This document shows, piece after piece, positions 52,080-62,800 of a stretch of 64,000 bases of DNA. Within the stretch, counting starts at the first letter, position 1, and each line of letters starts with the position of its first letter. The stretch covers positions 3,286,001-3,350,000 of the forward strand of contig NC_064225.1 in assembly GCF_023101765.2 (NCBI RefSeq), given 5' to 3'. Source of the DNA: Spodoptera frugiperda. Taxonomy: Eukaryota; Arthropoda; Insecta; Lepidoptera; Noctuidae. Under the pieces are notes generated by a model. It was given only the letters and a program-made list of their open reading frames with translations, was not told where the DNA came from and did no database searches. Made by a program: the position numbers and the translations under genes.

Positions 52080-52605
52080 AGCAGCCGAATCCTGACTGCT
52101 TAAAGTAGTCCGTGTATGATGACCCTAATTCTACCATAGATACCCAAAGGGATCAACTACAGTTACTCATCTAAAACTGAATTGACAAACAGACATTTTT
52201 ATTTTTTTCCATTCAGATGCTTTGTCCCAACGCTATTGTTTGGCAAATTCAAATACCAAGTGTTTTTAGTTTTTATTTGTAATTCGTTAGCGTCAGAAAA
52301 AAGTATTGGGTTGCGAAAAATTGTAACAACGTGCTTACAGTTGTATCAAAATAAATAGACAATGGCTTGTTGAAATGTTTTGTGATTTTGTATTTAGCTA
52401 GTAGCGGTTTCATTGGTTTGAAATCTAGAAAGTATCTTTAGAGGAACTTGTAAAACGACTAGATAAAAAGTAGTCTCTAAGAAGTGAGTACTCAAATGGT
52501 AAAATAATTTTTAGATCAATTTAATAGTTTTGGAACCAGTAAAATAAAATTAATCCTACTATATACATATATGTCACTTTTTATCCTTATATATGAGCCA
52601 GGTTT
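52080..52605. other. unrecognised stretch
   Basis: No gene or repeat copy recognised. Confidence 0.35.
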
Positions 52606-52607
52606 TT

Positions 52608-52889
52608 TACAGTATAAGCCGGTAAACGAGCCGACGTATCACCTAAGTACGCAATCGCCATCGCCTATGGACACCCGAAACATCAGCGGCGTTACAAGTG
52701 CGTTACGGCATTTTCGGGGGTTAGGAATTTAAGGTTTGTTGGGGACGCGAGCATTGGGAAGATTAGACCTCCAGTAACCTCACACGCAAAGAAACAAGGC
52801 AAACGTTGTTTTACGTCGATTTTCTTTGAAGCCGTGGCATCATTTCGGTCGAGCTGGCACATTCGTGCCACAGCATGGCTCTCCCACTG
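52608..52889 (-). mobile_element. N retroposon
   Basis: AGTATAAGCCGGTAAACGAG, GACACCCGAAACATCAGC, GTTACAAGTGCGTTACGGC, TACGTCGATTTTCTTTGAAG, CAGCATGGCTCTCCCAC. Full length with small deletions. Confidence 0.8.
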
Positions 52890-52894
52890 TCTTT

Positions 52895-53725
52895 GAAATA
52901 AACTACAGACAGAAAACTACTAAATTAATTAAACAGTTTAAATTAAAACGAAATAAATAATAATCCTATCGAGATGTGAAAGTATAAATTAATCGAAGAC
53001 ATTTTGAAGCAAATTCAAAAAGTATTTTATCCATCCACACAATTCCAATTTCCCCTAAGCATTTCATCTCAGTGACTGGCGGACCACACCGCCGTGTATG
53101 CAAATAAGATTCCAACTAACTCTTGCAACTGATATTTGCATAATCACCGGATGAAATGTAAATATTCGTCCGGCATTTTGCCTCTTTATATTTTTTTATA
53201 AGATATCCTTTTGTATGCAACTTAGTGATGTTTCTTTGCCTTTTATAAAAGTCTTTAATATTTATTTATTTTTGCTTATACGGATTTTGTCCAATAATTA
53301 AAAAAAACTATTTCGCAGTTTCTGTTATGAGCAAAAAGCGCCAATGATTTTTCTAATTAAAATTATTAGTAGTAATAGGGTATTTCGTGGTAATAGTTCG
53401 AAGTCTAACACAAATAATGCTTATATTTTACAATCACATGACCAAAAAAGCAGAACCTTTGAGAATATTTTTAGCACAAGTATGTATGTATTTGTTGCAA
53501 TCGAGGATAGAATTGGAACACTAGCGTCCATGGTGCTCGACGGAGTCAAGGATTCATCGGCTGAGCTGTGTGTTGATCAATTCCCGTGCAGCAGCAGACC
53601 AGTGCGGTCAAATACTGAACCGTCGCGTGTTTCAACTGTGTACCTAGTCTGTGACCTGATAATTTTAAATTGAATTTGATATTGTAACTTAATCATAATT
53701 ATCTTTGATATACTTTGTTAACCAT
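52895..53725. other. unique stretch, no gene supported
   Basis: A GC-richer patch at 53030-53185 has two octamer-like words (TATGCAAATAA, ATATTTGCATAA) and is not matched elsewhere. A frame at 53344-53673 has no recognised domain; its end lies beside the retrotransposon UTR at 53.73 kb. Confidence 0.3.
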
Positions 53726-53727
53726 AT

Positions 53728-53845
53728 TTGCACTTGACCTCTGAGCTTGTTTCGGCATATCTTTTCAGAATCGTCGGTAGGAAAGGCCGGCCCCATCAGT
53801 GGTTTAATTAAAGTAACAGTGCAATGTGTAGAAATAAACAATTTT
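53728..53845 (+). mobile_element. CR1/Jockey-group 3' UTR relative
   Basis: CCTCTGAGCTTGTTTCGGC, CTTTTCAGAATCGTCGG, GGAAAGGCCGGCCCCATCAG, GTGTAGAAATAAACAATTTT. Diverged from the 2.9-kb UTR, so a related subfamily or older copy. Confidence 0.65.
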
Positions 53846-53849
53846 ACTG

Positions 53850-54258
53850 CTATATACGTCACATTGCCCACATGTATTGTATTCCTGATGAAAGTGAGAT
53901 ATCTCCTATCTCCAACATATTTATAACGCATTTCTTTCCACATAACCAATTGAGTCACCCAGCGGCTCCCATTAGCAGCACGTAGACGAGCTTATTACAT
54001 TTGTTCTATCGATCTCTCCCGATGCTATTTCGTTCACGTGCCAACTAAATCTATTAAGTTCCCATCATGTACGGAACATGCCTTGAACTTCAATGTTTTA
54101 CTGGTCTAAGTAGAAAAAAATATCTAGGTATTGAGAAATTATGAGACGTAATGTTCGGTTTTCATATAGGCCTGTTATATAGCGAGTAAGGTAGGTAGAG
54201 GGGTTCACATATAAATTGTAACCGACTACACATCATAACTATGCTTAAGTTATATCAA
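53850..54258. other. unrecognised stretch
   Basis: No gene or repeat copy recognised. Confidence 0.35.
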
Positions 54259-54261
54259 CTC

Positions 54262-54510
54262 CGTGGCGTGGTGGCCCAGAGGTTTAAGCGGCCTGCTTCT
54301 CATGCATCATTACCCTCTAACCTAGTTATTACTTACTAACCAGTGAAGGAAAACATCGTTATATAACCTGGGCTTATAATTTCTAATTTGAATAAGATTG
54401 AAATCGCTAAATCGTATTGAGCAAGCGTTGTGATTAATGCTCATATCTTCTCTGTGTGAGAAAAGGCCTTTGGTCGCAGGGGCCACTAACAGGCTCTCAA
54501 TGTATGTTTC
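54262..54510 (+). mobile_element. S1 SINE with internal deletion
   Basis: CCGTGGCGTGGTGGCCCAGA, GGTTTAAGCGGCCTGCTTC, then a jump over the B box to CCAGTGAAGGAAAACATCG, CTGGGCTTATAATTTC, AGCGTTGTGATTAATGC, CTTTGGTCGCAGGGGCC. Confidence 0.75.
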
Positions 54511-54511
54511 C

Positions 54512-54688
54512 ACCGACACTAAGCTATGTAGCTGTGCGAAGAAGATGCGCAGCTCGAGTATTATATAAAAAACATAGCTAAGCGTAGTCCATTTCCGCCA
54601 ATGCTAAGCCGTGTACCGATAAATAATATGATTGATAGAAGCCACAGCAATATAGCATATCTCTGGCGAATAAACACTCTAATCGCCG
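54512..54688 (+). mobile_element. P element, internally deleted
   Basis: CACCGACACTAAGCTATG, TGCGCAGCTCGAGTATTA, AACATAGCTAAGCGTAGTCC, CAATATAGCATATCTCTGGC. Follows S1 directly. Confidence 0.7.
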
Positions 54689-54891
54689 TATAATAAGCGT
54701 ACTAAACACCAGACGTTACCATAACCTCAGTAATACGATTGACAAGCGACACTCTTCACAGAAGACTTAGAAATAAATTTACCGACACAGCACATAAATT
54801 GCTGGTCCCATCCATCAATTAGATCGAGCTAAGCATGCATTATATTGGCAAGTGTAGAGTTAGGAAGAGTGAAGAGGTGGTACAAATAAAA

Positions 54892-55035
54892 TTTTATTTT
54901 AAAGAAAAAGGGAACCGCCTTCAACATTTCAAGTGCATTTTCTGAAGCAAGCATTGTCAGAAGAATAGTATGCTAGCATCCCACATCAAAATCGGTTAAA
55001 CCAAACGCAAGATATGTGCGCACAAACATACATAG
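54892..55035 (-). repeat. U repeat
   Basis: AAAGGGAACCGCCTTCAAC, AAGTGCATTTTCTGAAGC, CATCAAAATCGGTTAAACC, GTGCGCACAAACATACAT. Complete compared with the 3.1-kb copy. Confidence 0.75.
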
Positions 55036-55042
55036 GTACATG

Positions 55043-55248
55043 ACTGCACGGTTGGTGTGGTGGCTGGGCATCCGGTACCGTGAAACGGGTAGCGGGTTCG
55101 ATGCCCGCACGAAGTAAATTTTAGTGTGATGCACAAATTATTGTTTTAGGTCTTGGTGTCATGGTGTATGCGAAATTGTATGTTTGTAAAAGCACCAACG
55201 AGACAGGAGAAAATCCAAGTATGGGGAAACGTTTTTAAAAAAGAAAAA
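55043..55248 (+). mobile_element. S3 SINE, plus strand
   Basis: tRNA-like head: CTGCACGGTTGGTGTGG (A box region 55052-55067) and GCGGGTTCGATGCCCGC (B box 55095-55105). Body: GGTCTTGGTGTCATGG, TGTATGTTTGTAAAAGCACC, GAGACAGGAGAAAATCC, then TTTTTAAAAAAG. The 91-codon frame beginning here is spurious. Confidence 0.8.
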
Positions 55249-55497
55249 CATGTCATATCTGACCCAAAACCTATTGCTCAGCAGTTGCACTTGCGACCAC
55301 TATATCAACAACAGGGAATCATATTACATTATTCTCATTTATTAATTCACACATACTTATTAATTCAATGTCCACAAATCCTATACGTTCCTAGTACAAG
55401 TGGTTGTCCCAAAGCAAAACATAATTAATTTAAGCCTAAGTTAGGCGCACATAATACTAACATCTAGGTTTCGTACTAAAAGGCCTTTTCAGAGAAT

Positions 55498-55572
55498 TAG
55501 TGTCTAAGTTTGTAGCTGTCTGGTCGTGTGGTTGTTAGTGCTTTTGGTGAAGGTCTTGGATTCAATTTCTGG
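55498..55572 (+). repeat. S4-like tRNA-headed fragment
   Basis: GTAGCTGTCTGGTCGTGTGG (A box) and CTTGGATTCAATTTCTGG (B box). Short, followed by AT-rich sequence. Confidence 0.55.
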
Positions 55573-55696
55573 ATAGGGAAAAGTGCATAAATTTTAATTA
55601 TTAGTATTTTTTTTGTGATTTTTAAAAACATGTCAAATAATTATTATCAAATTGTTTTTTTTACTACGACGTTGGTAGAAACGCTCAGAACCCACC

Positions 55697-55925
55697 TGAT
55701 GGTAATGCGTCACGTAATTTAGTGCAATGTACAATGTACATCCACTTTTCACCATTTGTGTTATAAGTCCCATGTAATGGGGGTGAGCCTTATTGCCTGA
55801 GTGAGAAATTTTCGAAAACCCAAAGAGAGCCCAGTAATACTTTACCCGACCCGGGAATGGAACTCGCGACCCTTCGCCCAGCAGTCCCACTTGCAACTAC
55901 TCGACAAACGATGCAATGCAGTCAT
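55697..55925 (-). mobile_element. S2 SINE
   Basis: CCACTTTTCACCATTTGTG, CCCATGTAATGGGGGTGAGC, CCCGACCCGGGAATGGAAC (reverse B box, one change), TTGCAACTACTCGACAAAC. The central CATATACTGGGCACA segment is deleted. Confidence 0.8.
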
Positions 55926-56221
55926 ATTAGTTTTACCTATAAATTACATCACAAATTAAAAAATCCACTCAAAAACATTTGGCCCCTGTATCGCTTCGTA
56001 ACCCACGCAGTATAGCAGCGATGACATAAATTGTCCTGTTATCGCTTTCCGGCCCACTTGACGGCAAGCGCGATCGTTACCCGAACAATTGCGGTTCTAC
56101 TGAAACGTTAGTGGCAATTTTATTGCAACCGAACTATAGACGACTGTTTGTTAAACGTTCGTAATGTTTTAGACATGGGATTATTATTTGATTGTAATTA
56201 ATGTCCTGTTACGTAACATTA

Positions 56222-56380
56222 AATCAAAGTCAAAGTCAAAGCATTTATTTCAATTAATCCTAAATTAGACACTTTTGAAACGTCAAATTGAATTGTCCGT
56301 CAATCTGTCTGTCAGTGAAGCTAGATGCTCATTCCAAAGTGTAACTTCGAATGGTGAAGAATGAGCAAGAAACTTCATAA
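56222..56380 (-). repeat. Z repeat
   Basis: CAAAGTCAAAGTCAAAGCA tail, CTAAATTAGACACTTTTGAA, GTCCGTCAATCTGTCTGTCA, CATTCCAAAGTGTAACTTCG. Best-preserved tail in the window. Confidence 0.75.
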
Positions 56381-56426
56381 AGCTATAAGTATATACATAA
56401 AGCTATTTTCCTTGTAAGGATAGGTT

Positions 56427-56583
56427 CTGGAGCTGACCGGGCTACCTAGCGGGTTTACCAGGGTTCCGGCTCGAAAAGCAGGAGTAGGAACGGAGTGGTT
56501 TTTAGTCAGTAAGAGTCTGTCACTCCCTTTCGCCTCGCCTAAGGCGAGAGACACAACAGGATGATTTTCCTCATTAAAAAAAG
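56427..56583 (+). mobile_element. R retroposon
   Basis: TCTGGAGCTGACCGGGCTAC, CGGCTCGAAAAGCAGGAG, AGTAAGAGTCTGTCACTCCC, CGCCTAAGGCGAGAG, then seven A. Same 5' end as the copy with duplications. Confidence 0.85.
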
Positions 56584-56744
56584 TAGTAGAGATAGGTAGC
56601 ATTATTAAAAATATCGATCTACTTTTAACAGTGGTATTGTGAGTTCCAAGTAATACTGAGCACAATTTAAAACTGTTTCTGATAATTCAGAATCCTCGTT
56701 TCTGAAGAAGCAAAATTTAAATGGATGGCATGTTAATTTCCAAG

Positions 56745-57026
56745 TATCGTCACGCCTTTATCCCCTAAGGGGTAGAAGGTAGAGGTGCACAATTGCACAT
56801 TATGGCACATAATGCCGCTATACAATGTACACCTACTTTTCACAATTTATGTTGTAAGTCCCATGTAATAATTAGGTGGTGAGCCTATTGCCATATACCG
56901 GGCACATTTCCAGACTTCATGCTACTACTGAGAATTTTTTGAAAAATAGTAGAAACCGAGTAATACTTCGCCCGACCCGGGAATCGAACCTGATACCCCT
57001 TGCACTCGACCAACGAAGCAGTCCTT
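56745..57026 (-). mobile_element. S2 SINE, full length
   Basis: CGTCACGCCTTTATCCCC, TAGAGGTGCACAATTGCAC, GGTGGTGAGCCTATTGCC, CGACCCGGGAATCGAACC (reverse of a perfect B box GGTTCGATTCC), GACCAACGAAGCAGTC. A 12-bp loss in the head after ATACCCCTTGCA. Confidence 0.85.
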
Positions 57027-57029
57027 ACC

Positions 57030-57458
57030 TTTTACTACCCTCGTGAACATTGTAGTAGTAAAATTATACATCAATATAAAAGACTCAAAGGACCACGTTA
57101 TATCAATTAGGTATTTTGAGTCGATTTACACTAATAGTAGAGTAAGTATTCTGTTTTTAATTTACCTGATTGTTAAACAGATAATGTATTTAATGGGGGT
57201 ATTTTTAAGGTCGAGTTTCCTTCAGTTGCAAAACTCCAAAACGTTGCAGCTTTAGTTAGCCTTTTGAACATCTACAATGGGTCCATAGATCTCGCTATCA
57301 CAAGCGGGGTCGACAGTTTTATGTACCCTCTGAGGCACGGGAAACTAAACACACGATATTACAACCTATTCTCTCGAAAAGCCAAACAGAATAAAACTCA
57401 TAGAACATTGAATCTTGATTTTGTGAACTGTTATTCAATTACAATGTTATACCGAGAC
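57030..57458. other. unrecognised stretch
   Basis: No gene or repeat copy recognised. Small frames lack motifs. Confidence 0.35.
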
Positions 57459-57463
57459 TTTCT

Positions 57464-57564
57464 CGGAGCTGCGGACTGCCTAGCGGGTTACCGGGGCTCC
57501 GGTTCGAAGGCAGACGTAGGTACGGGATGGTTTTTAGTAAATAAGAGTCTGACGCTCCTTCTCA
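57464..57564 (+). mobile_element. R retroposon, 3'-truncated
   Basis: CGGAGCTGCGGACTGCCTAG, GGGGCTCCGGTTCGAAGG, AGTAAATAAGAGTCTGACGC. Ends 40 bp before the microsatellite. Confidence 0.7.
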
Positions 57565-57599
57565 AGTAAGCATTACCCATGGACAGCCGTAAAGGCAGA

Positions 57600-57974
<375 letters not shown>

Positions 57975-58000
57975 GAATAATTTAAATACGTACCCAATGT

Positions 58001-58197
58001 ACGTATTTTTTATTTTCTTACTTTCGAAGATACAAGAGAGATAAGATACATAATTATATTGATTTGAAATATCACGTGATGTGACTTTTATTTCCGTTTT
58101 GTACGTAGAAATGACTTATTTTCTGCCACTCCTAAACTTTGATTCGTTGTATCTAAGTATTGTAGTTGTATCTACCTTTTTATACCCCGTCACCTTC
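58001..58197. repeat. T element, partial
   Basis: ACGTATTTTTTATTTTCTTAC, TTGATTTGAAATATCACGTG, TTCCGTTTTGTACGTAGAAA, CTCCTAAACTTTGATTCG. Lacks the right TIR. Confidence 0.65.
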
Positions 58198-58199
58198 TC

Positions 58200-58640
58200 T
58201 TTAATAAACAAAAATTGATAAAAACAGCAAGAACAACTAATACTACAACATAGTTACCTAATAACAAAATACTTATCCTAATAAAAGATCAACCTGTACC
58301 AATCTCAAAACATTCATTATACATTTTTACGACGCTGTATAAAAGTGTCATTACTTTGTCTCAATCAAATCGGATTGAATGAGATAATTTTTACGCCAAT
58401 TTTATTACTTAGTACCGTAATATCTGGTACCTAGGTTTATTTTACCTTGAAACGCAATTTTGGTAATAGAAGTATTGAATTAAAATCTTTTTTTAGAAGG
58501 GTTATGGATAGCGGATGCCAACTGCTGTGTAATTGCTCATGGGGTTATTGAGCAGACAGATTATCTGATGGAAAGAATTATGAAATGGTTTGGGCCAATC
58601 ATAGATATTTGCAACAGCAGAGTAATAGAAATCAACATTA
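58200..58640. other. unrecognised stretch
   Basis: No gene or repeat copy recognised. Confidence 0.35.
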
Positions 58641-58644
58641 TCAT

Positions 58645-58948
58645 CAACAGTCTGTAAGTGACCACTTTTGACCAAAGTCTCTTCTCACATTGAAAAGTTT
58701 GAGCATTACAACATTATTATAATCACCACGCTTGCTCAATGCGGGTTGGCGATTTCAAACTTATAGTTAGAAATTATAAGCCCAGGTTCCTCACGATGTT
58801 TTCCTTTACTGTTTGTCAGTAGTGTCTAAATAATCTTAGAACGCACATATAACTCGGAAAAAGTCATACTGATACTTACTGTTGGTAGGTTTCGAACACG
58901 CACTCTCATACATGAGAAGCAGGCGTGTTACACCTCTGGGCCAATTAG
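58645..58948 (-). mobile_element. S1 SINE, near full length
   Basis: AAGTGACCACTTTTGACC, CCACGCTTGCTCAATGCGGG, CCCAGGTTCCTCACGATG, TAACTCGGAAAAAGTCATAC, GTAGGTTTCGAACACGCAC (reverse B box), CATACATGAGAAGCAGG, CTCTGGGCCAATTAG. Confidence 0.8.
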
Positions 58949-58949
58949 A

Positions 58950-59380
58950 AATAAAATTAAGTAAAACAAATTAAAGATGTCAATTAATTAGAAATCGGTT
59001 TCTACGAAGAAACACATAAGTTTCGTAAATTACACACCTTTTGTTTAAAATGATTTTAGTCTGAAGTCAGCGTTTTAACATTAATTATTATTATATCAAG
59101 ACTTTGTACCGACTACAAAATCAAGGCAAATGTATTTTTAACTAGAAAAAGCAGCCAGTTTTCTGTGTAATAAAACCAGAAAGAAAATCTAATTTTATTC
59201 ATGTTAAAATTAGCATAAAATGTAGAGATGCATTTTTCCCACGGATGCGTTAGAGGTGGTGAATAAATGAGTAGCGAGATTTTAACACAGTGTCATTAGC
59301 CTCGTTTTAATGTGGGCTACTGAATTAGTTTAGTGGTCCAAAATACTGACGACTGTACGAATGCACGGTCCGTAGTACCG
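58950..59380. other. unrecognised stretch
   Basis: No gene or repeat copy recognised. Confidence 0.35.
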
Positions 59381-59384
59381 TCAC

Positions 59385-59650
59385 GCATTTTATCCCTGAA
59401 GAGGTAGGCAGAGGTGCACATTACGACACGTAATGCCACTATAATTGTACAACTTACGTACTTATAATAGTGCTAATAAGTCTCATGTAATGGGCATGAG
59501 CTTACAGCTTTATACTGGGCACAATTCCAGACTTCGTGCTACTACTCAGAAACCGAAAAAAAAAACCAATAATACTTTGCCCAACCCAGTAATCGAAACT
59601 GAGACCCCTTGTACGGCAGTCGCAGTTTCGACCACTCGATCAACGACGTT
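59385..59650 (-). mobile_element. S2 SINE, full length
   Basis: CACGCATTTTATCCCTGAAG, GAGGTGCACATTACGACACG, TAATGGGCATGAGCTTACAG, CCCAACCCAGTAATCGAAAC (diverged reverse B box), TTTCGACCACTCGATCAACG. Opposing ORFs are spurious. Confidence 0.8.
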
Positions 59651-59654
59651 ATCA

Positions 59655-60228
59655 ATAACATAATTATTGGTAATTAAAAAAGAAAACAATTCAAAACTAA
59701 CAACAATAAATAGTATTGGGGATGTCACAACACATCTATTACCCAAAATCATGAAACGTACAATACAAGTACAAATGCGACCCTAAGCCGAAGCAACAAA
59801 ACATTTACTCACTAAACTCAGTAATACATCATAAAGGGCCAAACACAATTACGTCGCAGACACTCTACGAAATAGGTAAAGTCCAAAATGTCCTTCATAC
59901 GTGTTGAAAATTAGACAGTGTGGCGGTAACCGCAGCGCAAATTACAACTGGCCGCAGGTTTCGGAGTGTGGAGAACACTTCGCTCAGTTGCTTTGGTATT
60001 GTAAAATGTTGACCGTTTCATTTTAACATAGCTTGGCTGTTAGTAATTTATAAAGATTTTTATGCTTTCGGTTTAAGGGTACTGTTTAAGAGTATTATAT
60101 TAAGAAGAATATTAAAACACAGATGTTTAACAAAGCTGTTTTAGTGATCCTTTTAGCCTAAAAATGTAAACTCAGTGATTATATTTCTTAATTGTGATAT
60201 ATCTTAAAAAACGTTGTATATGATGTTG
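59655..60228. other. unique stretch upstream of the tRNA (plus-strand sense)
   Basis: No repeat copy recognised. GC-richer at 59915-59990 (GGCGGTAACCGCAGCGC, GGCCGCAGGTTTCGGAG). No coding frame supported. Confidence 0.35.
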
Positions 60229-60229
60229 T

Positions 60230-60233
60230 AAAA
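60230..60233 (-). terminator. RNA polymerase III terminator
   Basis: AAAA on the plus strand gives TTTT on the transcribed strand 5 nt after the tRNA end, the minimal pol III stop signal. Confidence 0.7.
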
Positions 60234-60237
60234 GATA

Positions 60238-60310
60238 TGCCCCGGGTGAGGATCGAACTCACGACCTTAAGATTATGAGACTTACGCGCTGCCTACTGCG
60301 CCACCGAGGC
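60238..60310 (-). tRNA. tRNA-Met-CAT: elongator tRNA-Met (CAT)
   Basis: Reads methionine codons during elongation. The minus strand folds as a complete cloverleaf of 73 nt including the discriminator A. Acceptor stem GCCTCGG/CCGGGGC is fully paired with one T-G wobble. D stem GCGC/GCGC, anticodon loop CTCATAA with anticodon CAT, variable AGGTC, T arm GTGAG-TTCGATC-CTCAC. The anticodon stem TAAGT/TCTTA has four pairs plus the T-T position I recall from vertebrate elongator tRNA-Met. Relative to the commonly seen TCAGT/TCTGA stem the second pair is changed on both sides, so pairing is kept, which argues for a working gene. It is not the initiator (no GGG/CCC anticodon stem). A TTTT terminator follows. 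Neighbours are SINE and Helitron copies; the tRNA is not a SINE head because the whole molecule is intact and no body follows. Confidence 0.93.
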
Positions 60311-60360
60311 TTATGACAACAGATTTAAAAATGGTTACCTTTAGGTACTGACAACAACAA

Positions 60361-60415
60361 TTTGTGACACATTGCACGGCAGCCAGTTGCCCAGCCACCG
60401 CATCAACTGTTACAT
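60361..60415 (-). repeat. S3 head fragment
   Basis: ACACATTGCACGGCAGCCAG, TTGCCCAGCCACCGCATC, AACTGTTACATC. tRNA head part of S3 without the B box. Confidence 0.65.
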
Positions 60416-60530
60416 CAACGGTTAATTTAACACTGTTGTCCGAATTCTGTCAAAAGTAATCCCTTGGCAGGCAAAAGCTGGCTCTTACCAGGTAAGGGCC
60501 TTTCACCAAGAGTTTTCACGAGGGTGCATA

Positions 60531-60825
60531 TCTACTACATAAAAATAAACAAGTCGGGTTTACCTTCCTGACGCTATAACTCCAGAACGCACGAACCGAT
60601 TTCCACGGTTTTGCATTCGTTGGAAAGGTCTTGGGCTCAGTGAAGTTTATAGCAAAGAAAATATCAGAAAAAAAATTAAAGACAAAAGCAGGAAAACGGA
60701 AAATTATTTTTCACATACAGCGCCATCTCTTATACAAAAATAAGCGAAGCTTGTCTGTCTGTCTGTCTGTCTGAATCTAAAAAAAAGAAACGAAACGGAC
60801 CCGGCGAACTCGCCGGGTTTGCTAG
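60531..60825 (+). mobile_element. H, small Helitron with both ends
   Basis: Starts TCTACTACATAAAAATAAAC after A (60530). Ends with the 9-bp hairpin ACCCGGCGA-AC-TCGCCGGGT (60799-60818), TTTG, CTAG (60822-60825), then T (60826). Interior shares TTCCTGACGCTATAACTCC, GAACGCACGAACCGATTTCC and AGTTTATAGCAAAGAAAAT with the other H copies. It carries a TGTC run (60752-60773). 295 bp, non-coding. Confidence 0.85.
60751..60773 (+). repeat. TGTC microsatellite inside Helitron H
   Basis: TTGTCTGTCTGTCTGTCTG run within the 3' third of the element. Confidence 0.85.
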
Positions 60826-61027
60826 TATGTCTATACATTCTACTTAACTACACAACCCTAATCTATAAATCAACTATAGCTAATTTAGGCAATATACATG
60901 TGATTGAAGATCTAATTACCCAGACACTGGACTCTGTTGAAATTCCACGAAATTGTTACCTTTGTTTGTGCAGCTGGGATATTATATATACATATATCTA
61001 TATATAAATAGTAATGTATACATATTG

Positions 61028-61178
61028 TGTGGCCCGGTATATGGCAATAGGTTCACCCCCTACTACATAGGACTTATAACTCAAATGGTGAAAAGTGGAT
61101 GTACATTGTATAGCGGCATTACGTGCTGTAATGTGCACCTCCGCCTACCCCTACGGGGATAAAAGGCGTGAGGTTGAA
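61028..61178 (+). mobile_element. S2 SINE body, head missing
   Basis: GGCCCGGTATATGGCAATAG, CCCTACTACATAGGACTTAT, GGTGAAAAGTGGATGTAC, TAATGTGCACCTCCGCC, CCTACGGGGATAAAAGGC. Plus orientation, 5'-truncated. Confidence 0.8.
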
Positions 61179-61224
61179 AACAAAATGTAAACATAATAAC
61201 AATATTGTATTATAACATTCGTAA

Positions 61225-61622
61225 AAAATACTATTTATTTATTAATTTATTGCACAATGTAAATACATAGAGGCATTATACACTACTTTAGTAAATGAGC
61301 TTGTTAGGGCGAAGCAATTTGTCTAGTAACTAAATAATTATCTAATTTAGTTATTACATATTAAACTAATTGCTAACTTACTTACTATTATAATTTAACC
61401 TACTTACTATTATAATTAGAATTTACTTATTATCAAATTCTCTTTTCTGTATTATATTATGTTTTAGACATTATAATTATATTATTAATATTATACATTA
61501 CACATTTTATGTATAAAACTAGTAATTTAAAGTATAAACATAATTAAAATTAAAATAAAATCATCTGAAGTTATTTTTTTTTTATGTTACACATGTTTTT
61601 ATTTAATTAAGTATTATTTTTC
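61225..61622 (-). repeat. AT-rich stretch, possible retrotransposon 3' end
   Basis: TTATTAATTTATTGCACAATG and the TAACTTACTTACTATTATAA direct repeats at 61375-61415 resemble reversed 3' ends of lepidopteran LINEs, but no coding part is attached. Confidence 0.35.
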
Positions 61623-61624
61623 AG

Positions 61625-61668
61625 CATACTCACGCAACTGTTTGACGAGGATCTCGACTAGTTTCAAG
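61625..61668 (-). repeat. short dispersed repeat
   Basis: CATACTCACGCAACTGTTTG, ACGAGGATCTCGACTAGTTT. Reverse of 28268-28306. Confidence 0.6.
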
Positions 61669-61671
61669 TCA

Positions 61672-62182
61672 TTCCAGTGGTTCATGAAATAATCTTGGCT
61701 TCATTGATCTCCGTATGATACGAAAATAAGAAAGCCCTTTCCACATGAAACCAACCTAGAAAAGGTCCCGAAATATGTTCAAAATGGTATTGAATTTTAT
61801 CACCACGCAATAAAAGCTATATTCCTCTGCGTTTTACGTTCAATAAATATATTTGACACTAGGGGTGTAATAACTATAGTAGAAATTATTCCTAGCCAAT
61901 TGTGTGCTGAAGTTTGTGTTATTGCTTTACTCTGTTTTGTGATTTATCGTGTAAATAATGTGGATCTACAATTTGATCTTGGACATGCAATTAAATGGAG
62001 ATAAATTAGTTGGAGATTACGTTTTAGAGATAGATGTGTTACGGGAGCTAGAGACGATTTATGTTACAACGTCTAGGGCGGAGATACCTGGATGAAAATT
62101 AAGGGAAATGCTACTTGAGGCAAAATTAAATATTACAGTATTTTTATAAAATTCGATAAAAAATAATTTAAAAATGTATCGT
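61672..62182. other. unrecognised stretch
   Basis: No gene or repeat copy recognised. Confidence 0.35.
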
Positions 62183-62183
62183 C

Positions 62184-62378
62184 GTCACACGTTACCCCAA
62201 AGGCATAAATGCACATTACGGCACTTAATGCCCGTACACAATGTACTTTACAGCATTTGTGTTAGAAGTTCCATTTCATAGGGTGCAAACCTATTGTCCT
62301 ATACCAATTCTAGACTCCGTGCTACTACTTAGAAATTTACCAAAAACGGAAACAAACCCAGCAAGACTGTAGGCAGTA
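62184..62378 (-). mobile_element. S2 SINE, diverged, head missing
   Basis: ACGTTACCCCAAAGGCATAA, TGCACATTACGGCACTTAAT, TTGTGTTAGAAGTTCC, GACTCCGTGCTACTACTTAG, CAGCAAGACTGTAGGCAGT. Confidence 0.7.
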
Positions 62379-62523
62379 ATGTTTTTGTTTACTGAGACGG
62401 TAACGCTTACATCCGATCCGGTAAAAGGAATTACAACCGACCTGAATTTTACCTACATTTACCGTAAGAGAGGAGATATAACCTAAGAATTTCTAACCCT
62501 CCAAAAAAACATTTCGCTATAAA

Positions 62524-62712
62524 TAAGGTGTGCTAAAATTATCTGCCACGGCTTTTATGGGAGGTAGTGTTGTGTTCGAAGATTACAATAGTGAAGAAAT
62601 TTTGTACATCGCACCAGTAATTAAATTTGAAAACGTAAAGAAGTTAAAATAAATTTTTACTGTACTCTGCATAACGTGATTCACAAATACGCACGATGCA
62701 TCGCTGTCACTG
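62524..62712. mobile_element. F element, one-sided copy
   Basis: ATAAGGTGTGCTAAAATTATC, GCCACGGCTTTTATGGGAGG, GTTGTGTTCGAAGATTACAA, AGTTAAAATAAATTTTTACT, ATACGCACGATGCATCG. Aligns to 41521-41710; the right arm is absent. Confidence 0.7.
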
Positions 62713-62800
62713 AAAACAATTGCTATCGATAAAGTAACTTGGAAGTAGGTAATAATAAAATGGGTTTTAAAGTGTCCTAGCACTTTAAAGACTTAAATCT

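Noticed and set aside
53344..53673. 109-codon ORF considered as a LINE or host exon
   Set aside because: No RT or other motif seen, no splice context that I could support; next to a LINE UTR but not in the family's C-terminal pattern.
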